Below are positions 15,982 through 24,395 of a stretch of 64,000 bases of DNA, piece after piece. The notes below the pieces were generated by a model. The model did no database searches, was not told the origin of the DNA, and saw nothing but the letters and a program-made list of their open reading frames with translations. Numbering within the stretch: the stretch's first letter is position 1; every line of letters starts with the position of its first letter. Source of the DNA: Methylobacterium hispanicum. Lineage in GTDB: Bacteria; Pseudomonadota; Alphaproteobacteria; Rhizobiales; Beijerinckiaceae. The position numbers were made by a program, and so were the translations under genes. The stretch lies in assembly GCF_022179285.1 (NCBI RefSeq), contig NZ_BPQO01000010.1, positions 124,001 to 188,000 on the forward strand, read 5' to 3'.

Positions 15982-18900
15982 TCAGGTCCGCGCGAGGTCG
16001 CCGAGCAGCCCGGCCGCGACGCTCGCCTTCGCCACCGTGAGCCCCGAGGCGGCGATGCCGGAGACCGCCTCGCGGATGCGGGCGAGGCCGGGGCCCCGGG
16101 CCGCGATCCAGGCCTCGACCGCCTCCGGGCCTGAGCCGCCGTCGCCCACCACCTCGGCGGTCAGCGCCCGGTGGGCGCGGGCGATGCCCGCCACCGCCCG
16201 CTCCAGCGCGACCCGGTCGAAGGTGTCGGAGACCGGCGCCGCCCTGGCCTCCGCGGCGAGGTCGCCCAGGCGGAACGCCCGCTCCAGGGCGAAATGCGTC
16301 GCGGCGATCTCCGCCACCGGCCGCCCGCTGGTCTCGGCGACCCGCACGATGTCGGGCGCGGCCGTGAGCCGGCCGAGCGCCGCGAGCCGGCCCGCGGCGG
16401 CCTCGCCGACGCCGAGGCCCGCGAGCTCCGCCCGGCGCGCCTCCAGCGCCGCGCGGGCCTCCGCGTCGAGCACCGCGGGGAGGGCTGCGACCAGCGCGCT
16501 CACCCCGTCGCGGTAGCGCGCCACCACCGGAGCGATCCCGCCCGAGAGGTCGATCTCGCGCAGGAACCACGTGATGCGCCCGGTGAGCAGGTCCTGCACC
16601 GCCGCGTAGAGGTCGAGCTGGGCCGCGCCCGGGATGCGGCCGGCCAGCCCGTCGATGGCCGCGTTCAGCTCCATCAGCCCGAAGGCGTCGCGGGTCACCG
16701 CGTAGGCCCGGGCGATTCCCGCGGGCTCCGCCCCCGCCTCGTCGGCGAGCCGCGTGACCAGCGAGATCCCGCCCCGGTTGACGATGATGTTGGAGAGCGC
16801 CGTCGCGATGATCTCGCGCCGCAGCCGGTGCCCCTTCACGGCGTCGGGGAATTTCTCGCGCAAGGCCCCGGGGAAGTAGCGCTGCAGCTCCCGCTCGAAA
16901 TAGGGGTCGTTCACCGCGGGGCCCGCCAGCAGCGCGTCGTAGAGGGCGAGCTTGGCGTAGGCGAGCAGCACCGCATATTCGGGCCGGGTCAGGCCCTCGC
17001 CCCGGCGCAGGCGCTCGGCCAGCGTCGCGTCGTCGGGCAGGAACTCGACCGCGCGGTCGAGGCGCCCCTCCGCCTCCAGCACCTGCATGGTGCGGGCGGC
17101 GAAGGCCGCCTCGCCCGCGCCCCGCCGCTCGGCGAGCGAGAGGGCGAGCGTCTGCAATGCGTTGTTGCGCAGCACCAGGCGCGCGACCTCGTCGGTCATC
17201 GCGGCCAAGAGCCGGTTGCGGTCCTCGGGCCCCAGGCGCCCGTCGCGCTCGGGGGTCATCAGGGCGATCTTGATGTTCACCTCGACGTCCGAGGTGTTCA
17301 CGCCCGCCGAGTTGTCGATCGCGTCGGTGTTGAGCCGCACGCCCGCGCGCGCCGCCTCGATGCGCCCGCGCTGGGTGAGGCCCAGGTTGGCGCCCTCGCC
17401 GACGACCTTCGCGCGCAGCTCCGCGCCGGTGATGCGCACCGCGTCGTTCGCCCGGTCGCCCGCATCCGCGTCGGTCTCCGCCCCCGCGCGCACGTAGGTG
17501 CCGATGCCGCCGAACCAGAGCAGGTCGACGGGCGCGCGCAGGATCGCCTGCATCACCTCCGCCGGCGCGGCCTCGGCCCGGTCGATGTCGAGCACCCGGC
17601 GGATCTCCGGGGAGAGCGGGATCGCCTTCAGGCTGCGGGAGAACACGCCCCCGCCCCGCGAGATCAGGCCGCGGTCGTAGTCGGCCCAGGAGGAGCGGGG
17701 CAGGCCGAACAGGCGCTGGCGCTCGGAGAAGCTCGCGGCCGGGTCCGGATCGGGGTCGAGGAAGATGTCGCGGTGGTCGAAGGCCGCCACCAGCCTGAGG
17801 CTTGCCGAGAGCAGCATGCCGTTGCCGAAGACGTCGCCCGACATGTCGCCGACGCCCGCCACCGTCACCGGATCGGCCTGGACGTCCACGTCCATCTCGC
17901 GGAAGTGGCGGCGCACCGCCTCCCAGGCGCCGCGGGCCGTGATGCCCATGCCCTTGTGGTCGTAGCCCTGGCTGCCGCCCGACGCGAAGGCGTCGCCGAG
18001 CCAGTGGCCGCGCGCGATCGAGAGCGCGTTGGCGATGTCCGAGAAGGTCGCGGTGCCCTTATCCGCCGCCACCACCAGGTAGGCGTCGTCCGGGTCCTGC
18101 CGCACGGTGTTCTCGGGCGGCACGATCCGCCCGTCCACGATGTTGTCGGTGAGTTCCAGGAGCGCCCGGATGAAGACCCGGTAGCTCTCGGTGCCTTCCG
18201 CCAGCCAGGCTTGCCGGTCGGAGGCCGGCGGCAGGCGCTTCGGGAAGAAGCCGCCCTTGGCGCCCACCGGCACGATCACCGCGTTCTTCACCTGCTGGGC
18301 CTTCACCAGCCCCAGGATCTCGGTGCGGAAGTCCTCCGGCCGGTCGGACCAGCGCAGGCCGCCGCGGGCGACGTAGCCGTAGCGCAGGTGCACGCCCTCG
18401 ACGCGGGGGGAATAGACGAAGATCTCGAAGAAGGGCCGGGGCAGCGGCATGTTGGCCACCGCCGCGCAGGCGAACTTGAAGCTGATCGTCTCGCGGGGCG
18501 CTCCGTCCGGCCCGGCCTGGTAGAGGTTGGTGCGCACGGCCGCCTCGACGAGGTTGACGAAGCGGCGCAGGATCCGGTCCTCGTCGAGGCTCGTCACCGC
18601 GGCGAGGCGCGCCTCCAGCTCCTCGCGCAGGGCGCGCTGGGCCGCCTCGCGGTCCCCCGCGAGCCCGGGATCGAAGCGGGCGCGGAACAGGGCGACGACG
18701 CCGCGCGCGATCTCGGGATGGCGGCTGAGCGTCGCCGCGAGGTAGTCCTGGCCGTAGCGGATGCGCAGCTGGCGGAGATACCGCCCGAGCGCGCGCAGCA
18801 GCGCCGCCTCGCGCCAGGGCAGCGCGGCCTCCAGCACCAGCCGGTTGTAGGCGTCGGACTCGGCCCGGCCCTCGCCGACCGCGATCAGCGCCTCCTCCAG

Positions 18901-20838
18901 CGGGCGCTCGAGCGCGGCGAAATCGACCGCGGCGCCGGAGGCCCGCTCCAAGAGCATGTCGTGCAGCCAGACGCGGGCCCCGTCCGGCGCGGTGACCCGG
19001 TAGGTGCGCTCGTCGATCACCCGGAAGCCCATGTTCTCCAGGGCCGGCACCCGGTCGGAGAGGGCGAGCGCGGCGCCGCGGGAGAACACCTTGAGGCGGA
19101 CCTGGGAATCCGGGTCGGTCTCGCGCCGGCCGAGGTCGGCGGCGCGGGGATTGGCCTCGGAGAGCCGTTCCAGGATGGCGATGTCCGAGACCGCGACCTC
19201 GGGCGAAAAATTCTCCCGGTAGGCCGCCCCGAAGGCCTCCGCGTAGGCCCCGAACAGGCGCCGGGCCTCCGCGCCGTCGCGGGCCTCGGCGAGCGCGGCG
19301 CGCAGCCCGTCCGCCCAGGTCCGCACCAGCGCGCCGACGCCCGCCTCCAGCACGCTCGGGTCGCGCTCGGGCGCGCCCTCGGAGAGCCCGACGACGACGT
19401 GGAGCCGGGCGAGCGGCCCCTCCGGCATGTCGGCGTAGGAGGCCGAGAGGCGGCCCCCGTAGGCCTGCGCGAGGTAGGCGCCGATGCGGGCGCGCACGCG
19501 GGTGTCGTAGCGGTCCTTCGGCACGTAGACGAGGAGCGAGACGAAGCGGCCGAAGCGGTCGATGCGCGAGAGCACCCGCACCCGCGGCCGGTCGGCGAGG
19601 TCCGTGATCGCGAGCGCGAAGCGGGTCAGGCGCTCCACGTCGATCTGGTAGAGGTCGTCGCGCGGGTAGGTCTCCAGCACCGCGATCAGGCCGCGGCCGG
19701 CATGGCTCGTCGGGTCGAGCCCGGCGCGCGCCACCACCGCCGCCACCTTGCGGCGCAGCACCGGCACCTCGCGGGCCGGCGCCGTGTAGGCGGAGGCGGT
19801 GAACAGGCCCACCACCCGCAGCTCGCCCGCCAGCGCGCCCGAGTCCGAGAACAGCTTGATGCCGACGTAGTCGAGATGGGCGGCGCGGTGGACGCGCGAC
19901 TTGACGCTGGCCTTCGAGATGATCAGCGCCTGCGGCTCGGCCAGGAAGGCGCGGATCTCGGGGCTGAGGCCGACGAGCTCGCGGCCGCGCCGCAGCACGG
20001 CGAGCGCGGGGTCGCGCAGCACGCCGAGGCTCTCCCCCTCGGCCGCGTCCTCCTCCAGTCCGTGCTCGCGCAGGCCCAGCACCGTGAAATGCCCGTCGAG
20101 CAGCCACCACAGGAAGGCGCGGGCCTCGTCGATCTCGTCCGCGGGCAGCGGCGTGGGGCCCTCGCCGTAGGAGGCGGCCAGCGCCTCCAGGCGGGCCAGC
20201 ATGGCGGGCCGGTCGGCATCCGCCACCGCGACGTCGGCGAAGGTCGCCGCGAGCCCGGCCTCCAGCCGGCGGCGCGGCTCGCCCTCCAGGCGGTCGAGAT
20301 GGATCTGGATCAGGCTCTCGCGGGCGAGGTCGCCGGCCGCCTCCGCGGTGGTCTCGCCGACGACGCGCAGGAGGGCGCCCGCGCCGTCGCGCTCGACCCC
20401 GAGGATCGGGTGGGCGACGAGGAGCGGCACCAGTCCCTGGCCGGTCATCTCGGCGAGGCAGGAATCGAGCAGGAAGGGCCGGTTGTCGTTGACGGCCTCG
20501 ACGAGGGTCAGGTCGCGCGGCCGCCCGTCCCGGGTGACGGTGACGTCGTGCAGCCGCACGCTCGCCGGCTCGCCCGGCCGGTGCGGCTCGGCCAGGTGCG
20601 CGCGGGCGCGGGCGGCGAGGTCGGCCAGCGCCTCGGCGGGGTAGGGGCCGAGATCCTCGGGCGGCACCCGCCCGAACAGGTCGCGCACGAAGCCGCCCGG
20701 CTCGCCCCGCCCGGCGGCCGTCTCGGCGGCGGCCGCGATCAGGTCGGAGCGGGCGGATTTGGCCGCGGCGCTGGCGAGCGCGGTGGCGGTCTCCAGGGCG
20801 GGCTCCGAAGCGGGGTCCGGATGGGTGTCCATGGCCAT
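15982..20838 (-). CDS. NAD-specific glutamate dehydrogenase, large (about 180 kDa) type
   Basis: A 1618-residue protein of the large bacterial NAD-GDH family, which oxidises glutamate to 2-oxoglutarate and ammonia. The long N-terminal regulatory half includes RFGRFVSLLVYVPKDRYDT. The catalytic domain lies between about residues 700 and 1250 and includes RGGLRWSDRPEDFRTEILGL, VKNAVIVPVGAKGGF and the Gly-rich VGEGANLGLTQRGRIE. The start has GGGAGAG seven bases upstream. Length is normal for the L-GDH family. The gene probably has its own promoter, since its upstream flank is a repeat-filled region. Confidence 0.95.
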   Translation of the reverse strand: MAMDTHPDPASEPALETATALASAAAKSARSDLIAAAAETAAGRGEPGGFVRDLFGRVPPEDLGPYPAEALADLAARARAHLAEPHRPGEPASVRLHDVTVTRDGRPRDLTLVEAVNDNRPFLLDSCLAEMTGQGLVPLLVAHPILGVERDGAGALLRVVGETTAEAAGDLARESLIQIHLDRLEGEPRRRLEAGLAATFADVAVADADRPAMLARLEALAASYGEGPTPLPADEIDEARAFLWWLLDGHFTVLGLREHGLEEDAAEGESLGVLRDPALAVLRRGRELVGLSPEIRAFLAEPQALIISKASVKSRVHRAAHLDYVGIKLFSDSGALAGELRVVGLFTASAYTAPAREVPVLRRKVAAVVARAGLDPTSHAGRGLIAVLETYPRDDLYQIDVERLTRFALAITDLADRPRVRVLSRIDRFGRFVSLLVYVPKDRYDTRVRARIGAYLAQAYGGRLSASYADMPEGPLARLHVVVGLSEGAPERDPSVLEAGVGALVRTWADGLRAALAEARDGAEARRLFGAYAEAFGAAYRENFSPEVAVSDIAILERLSEANPRAADLGRRETDPDSQVRLKVFSRGAALALSDRVPALENMGFRVIDERTYRVTAPDGARVWLHDMLLERASGAAVDFAALERPLEEALIAVGEGRAESDAYNRLVLEAALPWREAALLRALGRYLRQLRIRYGQDYLAATLSRHPEIARGVVALFRARFDPGLAGDREAAQRALREELEARLAAVTSLDEDRILRRFVNLVEAAVRTNLYQAGPDGAPRETISFKFACAAVANMPLPRPFFEIFVYSPRVEGVHLRYGYVARGGLRWSDRPEDFRTEILGLVKAQQVKNAVIVPVGAKGGFFPKRLPPASDRQAWLAEGTESYRVFIRALLELTDNIVDGRIVPPENTVRQDPDDAYLVVAADKGTATFSDIANALSIARGHWLGDAFASGGSQGYDHKGMGITARGAWEAVRRHFREMDVDVQADPVTVAGVGDMSGDVFGNGMLLSASLRLVAAFDHRDIFLDPDPDPAASFSERQRLFGLPRSSWADYDRGLISRGGGVFSRSLKAIPLSPEIRRVLDIDRAEAAPAEVMQAILRAPVDLLWFGGIGTYVRAGAETDADAGDRANDAVRITGAELRAKVVGEGANLGLTQRGRIEAARAGVRLNTDAIDNSAGVNTSDVEVNIKIALMTPERDGRLGPEDRNRLLAAMTDEVARLVLRNNALQTLALSLAERRGAGEAAFAARTMQVLEAEGRLDRAVEFLPDDATLAERLRRGEGLTRPEYAVLLAYAKLALYDALLAGPAVNDPYFERELQRYFPGALREKFPDAVKGHRLRREIIATALSNIIVNRGGISLVTRLADEAGAEPAGIARAYAVTRDAFGLMELNAAIDGLAGRIPGAAQLDLYAAVQDLLTGRITWFLREIDLSGGIAPVVARYRDGVSALVAALPAVLDAEARAALEARRAELAGLGVGEAAAGRLAALGRLTAAPDIVRVAETSGRPVAEIAATHFALERAFRLGDLAAEARAAPVSDTFDRVALERAVAGIARAHRALTAEVVGDGGSGPEAVEAWIAARGPGLARIREAVSGIAASGLTVAKASVAAGLLGDLART

Positions 20839-21110
20839 GGAATCTCTCCCGAATCGGCAGCAGCCTCGGGCCTAGCTAGGGCCAGGGGGGCACCGAAGTC
20901 GACCGCGGCGCGGGCCGCGCCCTGACGGACGGTGCGGGCTGACACAAGCGGCGGACACGTTCCCGTGCGGCCCCTCGCCGGCGCGGACCGCGCGGGGAAC
21001 GTCCCCGACCGGTCCCGGGTTGGGCCCGGATTCCCGTTCGGAGACGCGTTGCGGGCCCGGGCCCGGGCCACGAGCCAAGAGCCACGGGCCGCGCAGCCTC
21101 GCCTCGGGGC

Positions 21111-21371
21111 CAGGGCGATCGCATATGCCGAGCGAGCCTAACCCCGGTCAGGCGCGGGTCCCCTCTCCCATAGGGAGAGGTCTGCTTTCGCAGAAAGCCG
21201 GGTGAGGGGTATGAGGCTTCCGGATAAACGCGGTGCTGAACGCGCGTTGATGGCGTGAGCTGTCCTGATACGTCATACCCCTCACCCCAACCCTCTCCCT
21301 GCGGGAGAGGGGGCGCGGCGCGGTTCCAGTGGCGATCGAGGAGACGACCCCCGCCATATGCGATCGCCCTG
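21111..21371 (+). mobile_element. Family B MITE-like element, type I ends
   Basis: A 261-bp element bounded by perfect 17-bp terminal inverted repeats: CAGGGCGATCGCATATG at the left and its complement at the right. It is flanked by a 9-bp direct duplication, CCTCGGGGC (21102-21110 and 21372-21380). The core contains the paired CTCTCCC...GGGAGAG stems and the segment TGAACGCGCGTTGATGG. It encodes no transposase. It lies in the 650-base gap between the glutamate dehydrogenase start and the MAPEG gene; the rest of that gap (20839-21110) holds only GC-rich inverted repeats. Confidence 0.8.
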
Positions 21372-21490
21372 CCTCGGGGCGGGGCCATCTCGTTCGCTCC
21401 CGCGCGGGCCAGCTCCCGGGCGGGCGGCGCCCTGCCGCGGCGGCCGGCCGGGGCGCCGACATCCTGCGCCGCCCCAGGAGGACCCTCCGC

Positions 21491-21883
21491 GTGACCTATC
21501 CGACCACCACGGCCTTCTTCGCCGGCCTGTTCGCCCTCGTCTATCTCGGCCTCGCCGCCTGGGTGGTGGCCGGCCGCGTCTCCGGCAACACGCTGTTCGG
21601 CAACGGCGGCGACGCCCTGACCCGGCGCGTGCGCTCCCACGCCAACTTCGGCGAGTACGTGCCGTTCGCGCTCGTCCTGATCGGGCTCTACGAGGCGGGC
21701 GGGGGCGCGCACGGGCTCGTCACGGGCCTCCTCGTCGTGCTGCTGGTCGCCCGCCTCGCGCACCCGGTCGGCATGCTGGCGCCCCCGAACACGCCGCAGC
21801 AATTCGCCTGCCGGGGCGGCGGTACCATCGCGACCTTCGGCGTCCTGGCCGTGGCCGCGGTCGCGCTGCTCCTGCGGGGGTGA
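21491..21883 (+). CDS. MAPEG-family membrane protein
   Basis: A 130-residue protein with four predicted helices of the MAPEG superfamily (glutathione and eicosanoid metabolism). The segment RVRSHANFGEYVPFALVLIGLYE is the family signature, and RLAHPVGML lies before the third helix. Start is GTG 21491, preceded by AGGAGG at 21477. Longer frames run into the family B element and are not credible. Bacterial MAPEG proteins are mostly uncharacterised; a glutathione-dependent detoxification role is only an inference. Confidence 0.82.
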   Translation: MTYPTTTAFFAGLFALVYLGLAAWVVAGRVSGNTLFGNGGDALTRRVRSHANFGEYVPFALVLIGLYEAGGGAHGLVTGLLVVLLVARLAHPVGMLAPPNTPQQFACRGGGTIATFGVLAVAAVALLLRG

Positions 21884-21953
21884 GGCGGGACCGGGAAGCC
21901 GCGGCCGCGGGGCGGTCCGCGGCCGGTGCGACGCCGGGTTTTACAGTCGTTCG

Positions 21954-21973
21954 CATGTGCGATGCAGCACATG
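21954..21973. promoter_or_regulatory. Inverted repeat upstream of the small exported protein
   Basis: CATGTGC and GCACATG arms separated by GATGCA, about 90 bases before the next start codon. It may be an operator or an RNA hairpin in the leader. Confidence 0.35.
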
Positions 21974-22062
21974 GAGACAGGAACGCAGTCTTCGCGGGCC
22001 CGTTGTGTGGCCATGACAGGCCCGGATAGCCGGGTCCGCGAGACGAGAAGGCCAGACAGACC

Positions 22063-22320
22063 ATGAAGACCCGTATCGCCGCCGCATGCGCCGCCCTCGC
22101 CCTGGCGGCCGCCCCGGTCTCCGCCATGGCCTACGATTACGGGGCGCGCTACACCGGCTACGCCCCCTACGAGATGGGCTATGTCGGCGCCCCTCTCGGT
22201 GTGCACGACACGCCCTTCTACGAGGGCTGCCCGATGGACTCGGCCGCGGAGGGCAACGCCAACCAGCAGACCCGCCCGGTCAAGCAGTACGGCCAGACCA
22301 CGGGCGGCTACCGCTGCTGA
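22063..22320 (+). CDS. Small exported protein of unknown function
   Basis: An 85-residue protein with a clear Sec signal peptide (MKTRIAAACAALALAAAPVSA, cleavage near AMA). The mature part of about 62 residues is rich in Tyr and Gly (YDYGARYTGYAPYEMGY) and has two cysteines that could form one disulfide, one in FYEGCPM and one at the very C terminus. An AGAAGG sequence precedes the ATG. No family is recognised. It stands alone between the MAPEG and MarR genes. Confidence 0.75.
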   Translation: MKTRIAAACAALALAAAPVSAMAYDYGARYTGYAPYEMGYVGAPLGVHDTPFYEGCPMDSAAEGNANQQTRPVKQYGQTTGGYRC

Positions 22321-22429
22321 GGCCGGCACGGAAGCCCTAGCCGGGGTCCCACCGGACCCGCGCCACCGACCGGAAGGCCGCCGCAGGGCGGCCTTCCCGC
22401 GTTCGGGCCCGCCCCTTGCCGCCGCCGGC

Positions 22430-22449
22430 ATGCGGGTATATGCCCGCAT
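22430..22449. promoter_or_regulatory. Operator-like palindrome at the marR start
   Basis: ATGCGGG and CCCGCAT arms flank TATATG, ending three bases before ATG 22452. Size and symmetry fit a MarR-dimer operator, and the central TATATG could coincide with the promoter -10 region. Autorepression of the regulator and the following MFS gene is the likely meaning. Confidence 0.6.
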
Positions 22450-22451
22450 CC

Positions 22452-22895
22452 ATGTCCGCTAGACCGGGCGATCCGCCCGAAGATCCGCCTCGAGAGTCCC
22501 CCTGTACCTGCACGGCCCTGCGCCGGGCCGCCCGCGCGGCCACCGCCGCCTACGACGCGGCGCTGGCGCCCGTGGGCCTGCGGGTGACGCAGTTCGCGAT
22601 CCTGCGCATCCTGGCCCGGCTCGGGCCGCTGCCGGTGAGCCGGCTCGCCGAGGAGGCCGCGCTCGACCGCTCCACCATGGGGCGCAACCTCGACCCGCTG
22701 GAGCGGCGCGGCCTGGTGGCCCTCGCGCCCGACCCGCGGGACGGGCGCGCCCGCGTGGCGGCGCTGACCGGGGCCGGGGAGGCGGCGATCGCGGCCGCCC
22801 TGCCGCACTGGCGCGCCGTGGAGGCCCGGCTCGGGGCGCGGCTGGCGCCCGGCGCGCTCGCGGCCCTGGTCGCCGCGCTCCCGGCGCAACCGTGA
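22452..22895 (+). CDS. MarR-family transcriptional regulator
   Basis: A 147-residue winged-helix repressor. Helices with YDAALAPVGLRVTQFAILRIL lead into the recognition region LAEEAALDRSTMGRNLDPLERRGLV and the wing DPRDGRARVAALT, which is the standard MarR signature. I start at ATG 22452 because the ATG at 22440 lies inside the palindrome; either is possible. The following MFS gene begins about 40 bases downstream, suggesting a repressor-pump pair in one transcript. The inducing ligand is unknown. Confidence 0.88.
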   Translation: MSARPGDPPEDPPRESPCTCTALRRAARAATAAYDAALAPVGLRVTQFAILRILARLGPLPVSRLAEEAALDRSTMGRNLDPLERRGLVALAPDPRDGRARVAALTGAGEAAIAAALPHWRAVEARLGARLAPGALAALVAALPAQP

Positions 22896-22933
22896 TACTT
22901 CGCTTGATCCCCCGGAAGACGAGAGCCCGACCC

Positions 22934-24226
22934 ATGGCGGTGCAGCATCCGACCCGCGGCCCGGCAGATCTGCCGCACCGCCTGCACTACGCCTGGGTGG
23001 TGGCGGGGGTGACCTTCGTGGTGCTGCTGATCGGCGCCGGGATCCGGGCGACGCCCGGCATCCTGATCGTGCCGCTGGAGCGCGAGTTCGGCTGGTCGAC
23101 GGCCACGATCGCCGGGGCGGTGGCGGTCAACATCTTCCTGTACGGCATGATCGGCCCCTTCGCGGTGGCGATCATCGAGCGCTTCGGCCTGCGCCGCTCG
23201 GTCTGCGCCGCGCTCCTCGTGCTCGCCGCGGGCACCGCCGCGACGGTGTTCATGCGGGCCTCCTGGCAGATGGTGGCGCTCTGGGGCGTGCTGGTGGGCT
23301 CAGGCAGCGGCATGGTGGCCAACGTGCTGGGCGCGACGGTGGCCGGGCGCTGGTTCGGGCGCCACCGCGGCCTCGTGGTGGGGCTGCTGACCGCCAGCAG
23401 CGCCACGGGCCAGCTCGTCTTCCTGCCGCTCTTGGCCCACATCGTGGTCGATCACGGCTGGCGCGCGGTGGCGCTGACGGTGGCCGCGACCGCGCTCGGC
23501 CTCGTGCCGCTGGTGGCGCTGCTGATGCGCGACCGCCCGGCCGACCTCGGCCTGCCGCGCTACGGCGAGCGCGCGCTCCAGCCGGCCCCGAAGGGGGGCG
23601 TCAACCCGGCCCGGCGGGCGCTGCAGGGGCTGGCAGCGGGCGCGCGCAGCCGCGACTTCTGGCTCTTGGCCGGCACCTTCTTCGTCTGCGGCGCCTCGAC
23701 CAACGGGCTCGTCGGCACCCACCTGATCCCGGCCTGCCTCGACCGCGGCATCCCGGAGGTGACGGCGGCCTCGATGCTGGCGCTCATGGGGATCTGCGAC
23801 CTGCTCGGCACCACGGCGTCCGGCTGGCTCACCGACCGGGTCGATCCCCGCAAGCTGCTGGCGTGGTACTACGGCCTGCGCGGGCTCTCGCTCGTCTTCC
23901 TGCCCCAGGCCTTCGACGGCAGCCTCTACGGCCTCTCGCTCTTCGCGGTGTTCTACGGGCTCGACTGGATCGCCACCGTGCCGCCGACCGTGGCGCTCGC
24001 CGGCCGCGCCTTCGGCGAGGAGAACGCCGCGCTGATGTTCGGCTGGATCGCGGCGGCCCACCAGATCGGCGCGGCCTGCGCCGCCTGGGCGGCGGGCCTC
24101 GTCCGCACCGGCACGGGCGACTACGCCTCGGCCTTCGTGGCGGCGGGCTTCCTCTGCCTCGTCGCCGCCGCGATGGCGATGCTGATCGGCCGCGACGCCC
24201 CTCGCGCCGAGCCGGTGCCGGCCTGA
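22934..24226 (+). CDS. MFS transporter, monocarboxylate/oxalate-formate antiporter type
   Basis: A 430-residue permease with twelve predicted helices. The beginning, HYAWVVAGVTFVVLLIGAGIRATPGILIVPLEREFGW, is typical of the oxalate/formate antiporter and monocarboxylate porter families. The central loop after helix six (RPADLGLPRYG) is also characteristic. It follows marR closely and may be controlled by it. ATG 22934 is preferred over the GTG at 22892, which would put charged, non-conserved residues before helix one. The substrate is not known. Confidence 0.88.
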   Translation: MAVQHPTRGPADLPHRLHYAWVVAGVTFVVLLIGAGIRATPGILIVPLEREFGWSTATIAGAVAVNIFLYGMIGPFAVAIIERFGLRRSVCAALLVLAAGTAATVFMRASWQMVALWGVLVGSGSGMVANVLGATVAGRWFGRHRGLVVGLLTASSATGQLVFLPLLAHIVVDHGWRAVALTVAATALGLVPLVALLMRDRPADLGLPRYGERALQPAPKGGVNPARRALQGLAAGARSRDFWLLAGTFFVCGASTNGLVGTHLIPACLDRGIPEVTAASMLALMGICDLLGTTASGWLTDRVDPRKLLAWYYGLRGLSLVFLPQAFDGSLYGLSLFAVFYGLDWIATVPPTVALAGRAFGEENAALMFGWIAAAHQIGAACAAWAAGLVRTGTGDYASAFVAAGFLCLVAAAMAMLIGRDAPRAEPVPA

Positions 24227-24233
24227 AGGTCGG

Positions 24234-24376
24234 GGATCCCCAAGGGTGTCACACCCTTGGGCGGGGTCCGGGGCGCGCAGCCCCGGGTTTGATCTCCGCC
24301 CCCGGCTTCGCCGGGGGCGGAGATCAACAGCAGGGTTCCACCCTGCACCCGCCAAAGGTCTCGACCTTTGGAATCC
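24234..24376 (+). repeat. Family A multi-hairpin repeat, full copy with a perfect 17-bp arm
   Basis: All five hairpins are present. The variable arm (24290-24326) is a perfect 17-bp stem, TGATCTCCGCCCCCGGC, with a TTC loop. It lies between the convergent MFS and OPT genes. Confidence 0.87.
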
Positions 24377-24395
24377 GGGACCTTTCGGGACCGCC

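Noticed and set aside
16171..20925. Long open frame (about 1584 codons) on the plus strand opposite glutamate dehydrogenase
   Set aside because: It is the antisense shadow of a GC-rich gene. The translation is Arg/Gly/Ala/His-rich, without family motifs, while the minus strand has a complete known enzyme.
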